Positions 56,658 through 64,000 of a stretch of 64,000 nt of DNA are shown here, piece after piece (within the stretch, counting starts at the first letter, position 1; each line of letters starts with the position of its first letter). The DNA lies in assembly GCA_009733575.1 (NCBI GenBank), contig ML769389.1, positions 557,930-621,929 of the forward strand. The letters run 5' to 3'. Position numbers and translations under genes: made by a program. The notes below the pieces were generated by a model. That model saw only the letters and a program-made list of their open reading frames with translations, was not told the origin of the DNA and searched no databases. Source of the stretch: Gymnopus androsaceus JB14. Lineage: Eukaryota > Basidiomycota > Agaricomycetes > Agaricales > Omphalotaceae.

Positions 56658-58467
56658 CAGTGGGTCAAAAAATTGTCCACATGTTTGACACTTTTGTAAA
56701 GATCCAGGATTTGCAAGATAGATATTATATATATCAAAAGATGATTAGTAAGGACTGAAGAGCCCTGGATCCTGGCTCCATGTACATATCTGGTTTGCCT
56801 TGTTTGGATCAAAACTCACTGAGATATAAACAGTTTAATTCAATGACCCATGTGGACAATTTTTTGAGTTTGTATTGTAATAACTTTGGTCCACAATTGT
56901 GAGCCCTCATCAATGACATCATGACTCAGACTGTATGGTGATGTCATATAGACATCATAATAATATCATACAAGCTATCTGACATATATATAAGCATATC
57001 TCACTGATTTATGGTTCTAATAAAATTATGAGACCTCTCACACCCTCTCAGAAAGACAATATCTTCTCTCTGCTCCACACTGGAGCTTCTACCAGGGAAA
57101 TCTCTGCTCAGACAGGTGTATCCAAGTCAAAGATTGCTTCTTTGGCAAAAGGAGCACTCCCAGACAAGGGGAGCCATCCAGCAGGCTGCCCTAGAAAGCT
57201 CTCTACTACTGATGAAAATGCTGTCATCAAACAAATCTCTACTGGCAGGGCCAAGAATGCAGCACAGGTGGCCAAAAACATTAATCCACTCCTCCCCCAT
57301 CCAGTCTCTACTCAGACCATCAGAAATACCCTTCACAAAGCTGATGTACAACCTCATGAAAAGCAGAAAAAGCTCAAGCTCACCCCTGGTCACAGGAAAT
57401 CTTGTTTGGCATTTGCTGAGAAGTATCTGGAATGGACTGTAGATGATTGGAAGAGGGTTATTTGGTCAGATGAGACCAAAATCAATAGATACGGGTCAGA
57501 TGGGCAGCAGTATGTATGGGGAAGAAAGGGGGAATCAGTAGGAGAAAGAGGCATCAAGGAAACTGTAAAGTTTGGGGGAGGAAATATCATGGTGTGGGGA
57601 TGTATGGGATGGGAAGGTGTGGGAATTTGGTGGAGGGTGAGGAGAGGATGAATGGGGAGCAGTATGTTGACATTTTGGATGGCAATCTCTTGGAAAGCAT
57701 GGAAAATCTGCTTCTTGATCCAGAGATAGCCATCTTTCAGCAGGATAATGACCCTAAACACACATCCAAAGTTGCTGCCAAGTGGTTTGATGACCATGAG
57801 ATCAACTGTATGTTGGATTTGATTTTTGCCGAGTGCCGTTGTTTGCCACAGTCTCCTGATTGGAAATAATATTTACTATATATATTATTCCCCTGTAGCA
57901 TGTAGATCTCATCCGTTCGCCTCCCAGCTCCCACTATGAGGCTCAAGCGGAATATACTGTTTGACTCTGCCTTTCCTCGAGTGACGACACACTGTATGGA
58001 TTGGCCTGCACAGTCCCCTGATCTCAATCCCATTGAACATCTCTGGACAACCCTCAAAAACAAACTTAATGAATATGACAAGTCACCTCTGGAGCTTGGG
58101 AGTTGTGGGACAGAGTGGCAGAAAAATGGGGGGAAATTACTGAGGAAGATTGTCAGAGGTTAATTAGGAGCATGCCAAGAAGGCTCAAAGCAGTTGTGAG
58201 TGCACATGGAGGTCATACCAAGTCTTAAACTATCTTTTCTTTATTTCAATGTGCATATCAAAAAATTGTCCACATGGATCATTGAATTGAATCGCTTATA
58301 TCTCAATGAGTTTTAATCCAAACAAGACAAATCAGATATGTACATGGATCCAGGATCCAGGGCTTATTAGTCCTCACTAATCACTTTTTGATATATATAA
58401 TATCTATCTTGCAAATCCTGGATCTTTCCAAAAGTGTCAAACATGTGGACAATTTTTTGACCCACTG
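56658..58467 (+). mobile_element. Tc1-like transposon, right copy
   Basis: TA-flanked, 1810 bp, same long inverted repeats as 45075-46884. SNPs distinguish the two copies, for example in the left arm near 56757 and the right arm near 58381. Confidence 0.92.
57028..58163 (+). pseudogene. Tc1-like transposase, right copy, frameshifted and interrupted
   Basis: Same gene and same internal 186-bp insertion (57813-57998, ACTGTATG at 57805-57812 and 57991-57998). In addition one G of a G-run near 57620 is missing relative to the left copy, shifting the frame between the first and second catalytic Asp. The catalytic text IWSDETKIN and FQQDNDPKHTS is retained, in different frames. Confidence 0.88.
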
Positions 58468-58856
58468 TAATTGCAGATAAGTGGGGCATAATGACTGAGG
58501 ATGAGAGTGTTTTAGTCACAGAAGAGGGTTTGGCAGCTCTCAGTGAATGAAGGGAGGTTCAAAGATATTGGAACCTGGCATAATGCTAACCTCAGTGCAA
58601 GCCACAATACATCAGAAAAACCTGGGTCATCTCCAGAGGTCTCTAGAGCACCTGTAGCTTGAAGCTTCTGGTTTTGGAATTGGAAATTCAGCTGTGCAAG
58701 CTGGATACAGCTACATCATGATGAAGTCATCATTTATATCACATTTATATCATATTTACACCATATTTCATCCATCAGGCCCTCCTGACACCTAGACAGC
58801 CCCACTTCATGTACCCTAGTCTGTTACACTCTGCGGGAATGATTGAATCAAGGCCG

Positions 58857-59233
58857 TAATTAGTAATGAAAAATGTTTTGTAGAAAATAAATGATTTTGA
58901 GTGATTTTTTGTCCGATAAAGTACTTAGATTTCCCCCAAAAAACCAGTGATAAAAGACCATCAATTGCCATTGAAAGCAAGGGTCTTTTACACTTGTAAA
59001 AGATGAACTATCATGGTGACCTTAGTAACAAGCCACTTCATAAACAAAGGCCTTTGGCAAGTTGCCAAGGTCACTGTAATAGTTCATCTTTTACAAGTGT
59101 AAAAGACCCTTGCTTTCAATGGCAATTGATGGTCTTTTATCACTGGTTTTTCAGGGGAAATCTAAGTACTTTATCCGACAAAAAATCACTTGAAATTATT
59201 TATTTTCTACAAAACTTTTTTCATTACTAATTA
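58857..59233. mobile_element. Foldback MITE, right copy
   Basis: Arms of about 180 bp, TA at both ends. It starts directly inside the outer element and ends two bases before the next MITE. Confidence 0.85.
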
Positions 59234-59235
59234 TG

Positions 59236-59890
59236 CATCAGCAAAACCTGGGTGTACTTACTGGACAGCGCTAGATAGCGCTATCCAGCACTTATAGCAC
59301 CCATAGCACCCATAGCAAGGTCCCCATCTATCCAGAGCTATGGATTGCTATGGATTTCACATTTCGCGGCACATCATCACATCATCTGTCAGTTTTTCAA
59401 TTCATTTTTTTTGTTGTCCTCGGAATTGTTTCTCTCACTTGTGAGACCAAATAATTATAATAAATCATATGTATTGTCAGATTAGTAGTACATAGTAGGA
59501 TAGTTTACCAAAACAGAGCTACAGTAACCAGTATATAGCATAGATTAAGCTACAGTATAGTATGCAATCCTTAATTAGATATTGAATGGCTTGAATGAAA
59601 CTCACTGAGAACACTGAGCCAAAGCAACTCAGAAACAACTTAGAAAAAAAAGAAATTTGGTAGGGAAGGAAGGGAGCTTGGGGAAGTTACGACAACTTGT
59701 CAATGCTATATACTACTGACGGAAGAGAGTGACAGCTGTCAAAATGTTGACAGCTGGCTCAAGTACTCTGTGATCTTATAGCAGCTCATAGCAACTCATA
59801 GCAGCTCATAGCATTTCATAGCACTATAGCTGCTATGGCTTGCTATAGATTGCTATAGCTGCTATGACCTTCACCCAGGTTTTGCTGATG
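59236..59890 (-). mobile_element. 655-bp CATCAGC-family MITE
   Basis: Termini CATCAGCAAAACCTGGGTG and CACCCAGGTTTTGCTGATG; TG at 59234-59235 and 59891-59892. Subterminal CATAGC words at both ends. Relative to the 40979 element its core is in the opposite orientation, with TGACAGCTGTCA at about 59730 and TATATA beside it. Confidence 0.88.
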
Positions 59891-59923
59891 TGGCCTTGAT
59901 TTAATCATTCCCATGGAGTGTTA

Positions 59924-60410
59924 TCACCATTATTACTGTTATGAATGTTCTTATCTCATCTCCCACATTGTTACAAACATTCTTATCTTATCTGACACAT
60001 GGTATTATTTCCTTATCATTTTCCTTTATTTATCCTTATATATCTGTAAGTGCATGTTTGTTTAGATGCATGGCTATACTGATTGGTTATGTTTACTATA
60101 TTATTAGAGTTCTTCAATCAGAGTATGATCATTTCCAATCATAACACATGCTAGCATGTCCATACTTGTATGATTGACCTATCATTACTTATTGTTGTTT
60201 ACTTGTTGTCTTTCATTGTTTCATGCATTGTTACCATATGGTTAGGGTACAGGACTCTGGGCTTAGAGCTCATACTTTAGTATAGTAGTTGTAGCTGTAG
60301 CATGGTCCTTAACTTCAATCTCATTAATACCTCCTAGTCTCATCCCTCTTTCCTCCTTTTCTATTGTCTGATATCTGACATGATGCCTGGCATCTCCACA
60401 TGAGACATTA
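59924..60410. other. AT-rich spacer, no gene seen
   Basis: Short ORFs only. A weak tRNA-like stretch (TGGTTAGGGTACAGGACTC near 60238) is not enough for a call. Confidence 0.4.
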
Positions 60411-60997
60411 CATCAGCAAAACCTGGATAATGACCTGCTAAGAGGTTCTGTGGGATCACTGAGTTGTATCGCCGTTTGACAGCCATCTGACAGCTGCTTG
60501 ACACTTGTCATTCTCTCCCGCCAGCAGTATATAAGAAATGCGGAATCATCTGCATTGGAACTTCACCTTCATCTCAATCCTCAGTCACCTAGGCTCATTG
60601 GATAGTATTCACAGTACATCTCATTAAATTCTTCAGTTTCAAAGTCTTTATTTACTGTGTGCACAGAAGGGTTACCACTTACAGAGTAGTATGGTCTCGT
60701 TATATGACTTATAAGTTATAGCTACATAGTTTCAATACATTATCAATGTCCTAGTACTACTATGAACATGAAGACATACAGTAAATGATTTTATTTTGCT
60801 GTCATTTGATTTTATGATTCTCCAAACAATTTAAACAATTAATATATTTAGTATTGAATGGAATGACAACTGACATCAAGTCTTGACATTCTGGTGAATC
60901 CATAGCAATCCATAGCAATCCATAGCTCTGGATAGATGGGGACCTTGCTATGGGTGCTATGGGTGCTATGCACTGTCCAGTACACCCAGGTTTTGCT
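60411..60997 (+). mobile_element. CATCAGC-family MITE, right end cut by another MITE
   Basis: Starts CATCAGCAAAACCTGG. Core TTGACACTTGTCATTCTCTC then CCGCC and TATATAAG (60497-60532); right end CACCCAGGTTTTGCT, after which GGATAATTC begins. The final bases of its terminal repeat are displaced by that insertion. Confidence 0.8.
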
Positions 60998-61080
60998 GGA
61001 TAATTCTATTAACCAACCCCACTGCCCGAACACAATCCCTCAATTTGACAAAAATTATAACAACCCAGCCTACAGATTTT
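60998..61080. mobile_element. Left end of a fourth 9-bp-TSD-family MITE
   Basis: GGATAATTCTATTAACCAAC matches the family terminus. The expected right end with GGTTTTGCT beside it is not found before 64000, so it is truncated or very diverged. Confidence 0.55.
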
Positions 61081-62365
61081 TTTCATTAAGTTCTGAAGTG
61101 GCGGAGGCTCGGAGTGATGTGACTGATGTCCAGTGAATTATTAGTATCAGCTGCATGGGTAATATCTCTTTCCCAGCACATGTGTCAGATGCCGTGAGAC
61201 AAACAAACCACATCAACGGATTCAACCAGCTTGCATCTTTGCTTCCACACCCATCATCGTCACTGCAAGTGCTCATTCATCGAGCTCTCTCTGTCTTTTC
61301 CGTATTATCCATCAAAAATTCCATCTTTTATACTGTCTAACCATCGCGTTTCTGCACCCCGTGCAACAGCCCAACCCTCACGCTCACTTCTACAAACCGA
61401 AAACGGCAGCAACAATGTTCCAAATGATTTGCGACTTTTGATCTCATGGGTGAACAGAAGGTGCTATGCAGTATTATGCCTGTTTTGAGGAGAGGCAGAA
61501 GAAGGTATGCATGCGGCTTCTTCTCCAGTGCATGCATTAATCTTGTGTTTGCTTCAGTAGCGCTACCAAGACTTTTACAATTACGGCCACAGTCACCGCT
61601 ACCTCGAGGCTAGTTACTCCTGCCTCCGATGTTTACTTTTTTTTTTTTTTGAACATTCTAATGTAAGAGCTCTTACGCTTTCTGCTTGATACATTGTTTA
61701 TTTTTTATTGCTTCGCTAGAATACTCAAGTTACTGCTGCTCCTCCCTTTACTATTACTGCTACTGTCAGTACGCATATGAAGAACTGTTCAATATATTGG
61801 ATTGCCGCCCTATCGACCTCGACTCAGAGATTTACCCGTTAAACCAAATATAAAGCCCGAGCTATACAACACCAGCAAGTTGCCGTATTGATTTGTTCAG
61901 AATAAGCGTGAAATAATTAGGCTCACACCTTGACTGTGCCTGTTATCCCGAAGCTATTGCCGCCGCACTCCCAGGTGTTATTGAATTTCAGCCAGGGTCT
62001 TAACTCTTTGTATGGAGTGGATATGAGTTCAGAGTAAGGCAACGTCACCGCCTTGTTGCACGGTAGGTCCATTTTTGATGCGTACATTGATTCAATGACC
62101 GAAGTTTCCTTTTCAAGACAATTGTTCTGCATACCTACCAATGTTCACGAGCCGATGATGTGTTTGCAGTTTCACCTCTGCCTTGGGCCCAGATATCTGC
62201 CGTTAATAGGTACGTTCCGTTCATTGACGGCCTTTTCATCATTTGGTTAAATACTATCAAACAGGAATCGAAATCCCCCCACTTCAATTATCTACACTCA
62301 GCGCACACTCTTTCGCTCTGCACTCATCACTCTCTTTCAAGTTCTTACTTAATTCTGGCCTCTAG
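61081..62365. other. Upstream region of the protease gene, no firm gene
   Basis: Possible 5' exons of the gene at 62366 may lie here (splice-like sites near 62168 and 62211), but I cannot join them in frame. A 72-codon minus-strand ORF (61923-62141, VTLPYSELISTPYKELRPWL) is open but unrecognised. T-run at 61632-61650. Confidence 0.4.
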
Positions 62366-63687
62366 ATGTTGTCGTTTGATGTTTACACGACATCATCTGC
62401 TTCGACGTTATACTCCTCCCAATTCTTTACCAACCTATCCTTTCAGGATGCCTCCGTGCTATTGCTGCATACAGCACTGCCAGATGGTTTGCTTTTGTGC
62501 TGGTCTTTTCTCTCTACCCAGCCGGCAGATGTTGATGATGACTGGGCTCATTACGTGGCATTGAGCGAAGAAATCCCATTGCAAGCTGACTTGCTGCCTG
62601 TAATGTCAAAGCTGAATGAAGGTTATGATGCTGGCAACCGTTTCGTCCGCTTCACTCTGAAGTCCACACAATATGGTGAATATACGTTGGTATTTCACTT
62701 TGCAAAGGTATGTGTCATTTCCGTCTTCTGTTTATTGAGCTTACAAGCTCGATTTCAGTTGCGGCTCTTCACCTCTATCAACAATCATCGCGAAGCAATA
62801 TCTCTTTCTCGTGATCTCCTTCATCGCATCGAGAGTTCTACTGCGTTTCCAGATGATATTGTGGAGCATTTCCGCCATGCATGTATCACTGGAGTAATTC
62901 ATGGCTTTCTTGGCTCGGATTATCCAATGTGGAAACTCGGAACGTTACTTGATGAAAATTATGTTGATGAAGAAGTAATCAACAGTCTCGCAGAGCTACT
63001 CTACCTGCGCCAAGCTGCAAATGCATTTGGTGAACCAACATTCCTTTTCCTTCCCACCTTCTTTTTCAACAACGTGACTCATCACGAGGGGGATATCTGT
63101 GGTCCCAATGTCCAGGCGTTCCGCGATCGTTTGAATGCCCTTCCGTACACAATCCGTGGCTTTGCATTTCTCGCTTGCCTCAATCGTCATTATACAGGAT
63201 ATTTTTACGATCGGACCTGCCTCATGTTCGCCGATACTCTGAGCAACGGGGCTGCCGGCATTGCTCATATCGCTCTTAAGGCTACACAGCAGCTAATTGA
63301 GGGTATCAACCTTCCACAAACAGCAGCCATAGTCGAGGGTGGAGTTTCTCTTCAGGGCCCTGGTTCGGGCAGTTGCGGGATTGGAGCCCTTGCGTGGATT
63401 GAGAAACAGGTCAATTCATCCACGCCGGCTTGGACAAATGAGACTTCTGGTGCTCATCGAGACCGTGCACTGTCTGATTTATTGCTCTATAACATGGTTT
63501 CAGAATCGACGTTGATGGTGTGTTTCTTCCGCTCTTCTTTTGACTTGGTTACTTATGCGTTTTGTAGAATGAACTTGGAGATTGGCTAACACCTTGTCTC
63601 ACCCGACCAGCACCACAAAGCGGCCCACCTTCATATGACACCGGCTTTGATATTGAATATAAGGATTATAATATGTTCGCCCCCACG
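62366..63687 (+). CDS. Ulp1-like cysteine protease (C48-type), likely partial
   Basis: Three exons join in frame: 62366-62707, 62759-63517 and 63568-63687. Late in exon 2 the protein has the order of a Ulp1/SENP papain-fold protease: catalytic His in LNRHYTGYFYD, Asp in LMFADTLSNG, the oxyanion-hole Gln in GVSLQGPG and Cys in GSGSCGIGALAW. The long helical N-terminal part (VYTTSSASTL, LRLFTSINNHREAISLSRD) is unassigned. Such proteases are found in basidiomycetes both as host desumoylases and as partners of DNA transposons. The first exon is directly preceded by a splice-acceptor-like CTCTAG, so more exons may lie upstream. After a GT donor at 63688 a possible last exon at about 63897 would stop at once. 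Function as a SUMO protease is inferred. Confidence 0.55.
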
Positions 63688-64000
63688 GTAAGCCCCTTCT
63701 ATCTTTTTGAACTCTGATATAAGGTCCGAAGGACTTGTCGCAACTCTACGTGTATAGACACATGTGAGGCGGACACCCCTCTCCCCTTTAAAAGAAACTA
63801 CGGGGGGACCAAATGGAGCAGAAAAAAAAAGAAAAGAGATGAAAAAAAAAAGATGAAAAAAAAAAATGAGACTGCTTTCATTTCCTCCAACCATAGGAAA
63901 GCGTGTTGTGAACGCTCATCAATAATATCTTCACGTTCTTGGGTATCAGCAACTAGTGGGAGTGAACAGCAGAGGAATGGGATTGAGTTGGGGAGGCTCG
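63688..64000. other. Intron or 3' region with A-rich low complexity
   Basis: Begins with a donor-like GTAAGC. 63818-63866 is a run of A interrupted by G (GAAAAAAAAA words). An acceptor-like CCATAG ends at 63896. The window stops before the gene end can be settled. Confidence 0.4.

Larger units (their letters stand above)
47971..59528. repeat. Right copy of the 12-kb duplicated region
   Basis: Starts at the equivalent of 35801 and ends at the equivalent of 47943. The first 2 kb or so carries many single-base additions, and 50100-59528 is near-identical to the left copy. It is best read as the other haplotype of the same locus. Confidence 0.93.
58826..59921. mobile_element. Outer TIR element enclosing two MITEs
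   Basis: Left end ACACTCTGCGGGAATGATT followed by GAATCAAGGCC; right end GGCCTTGATTTAATCATTCC then CATGGAGTGT. These form an inverted repeat of about 30 bp around a foldback MITE and a CATCAGC-family MITE, with almost nothing else inside. I could not define its target duplication. Confidence 0.7.

Noticed and set aside
36000..59000. Natural tandem duplication giving two AA14 genes
   Set aside because: The only junction is an N gap, and both contigs end within homologous sequence; allelic contigs explain it more simply, though reads would be needed to prove it.
60232..60345. tRNA-like stretch (TGGTTAGGGTACAGGACTC and a weak B box) as a SINE or tRNA gene
   Set aside because: The B-box match is poor and no acceptor or anticodon stem can be paired.

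Overview
The window looks like nuclear DNA of a filamentous basidiomycete, probably an Agaricomycete. Its genes carry many short GT-AG introns of about 45-70 bases. Its gene families are typical of mushroom-forming fungi: NACHT and NB-ARC/TPR NLR-like proteins, an AA14-type lytic polysaccharide monooxygenase, DIRS/Crypton-like tyrosine recombinase debris, Ulp1-like proteases and many transposons. No bacterial operons, CRISPR arrays or rRNA genes are visible.

Layout. 1-2310: 5'-truncated NACHT gene (+). 2477-3839: single-pass membrane protein (-). 4039-5278: intact mitochondrial GTP/GDP carrier GGC1 (+). 6201-7761: FAD monooxygenase (-). 9049-10420: tyrosine-recombinase relic and a broken GGC1 copy. 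11634-14640: NB-ARC/TPR NLR (+). 14652-24393: a transposon nest (solo LTRs, a copia-like element, a pogo-like relic and three MITEs with 9-bp target duplications). 24470-27124 and 31858-34485: two more NACHT genes (-), each followed on its upstream side by a decayed GGC1 copy (28572-29384, 35876-36682). 37600-39420: AA14 monooxygenase (+), followed by a NACHT relic and then about 8 kb of mobile DNA with solo LTRs, a hAT-type MITE, a Tc1-like element and foldback elements.

A 25-base N gap lies at 47944-47968. The sequence to its right (47971-59528) repeats the sequence to its left (35801-47943) nearly base for base. The copies differ by one 705-bp transposon insertion, small indels and SNPs. 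The simplest reading is two haplotype contigs of a dikaryon whose overlapping ends were scaffolded instead of merged, so the second AA14 gene and second Tc1 element are probably alleles, not extra genes. The first 2 kb or so of the right contig is also rich in single-base insertions that look like sequencing error.

The locus is a fast-evolving NLR neighbourhood. The NACHT gene and the neighbouring carrier seem to have been copied together several times; the NACHT genes stayed largely open while the carrier copies decayed. The most unusual gene is the NB-ARC/TPR NLR: it carries a second, shrunken NTPase-like module without a P-loop ahead of the intact NB-ARC, with an intron at the matching position and phase in both modules. 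The far right holds a Ulp1-like cysteine protease gene next to MITEs that share a palindromic, promoter-like core.
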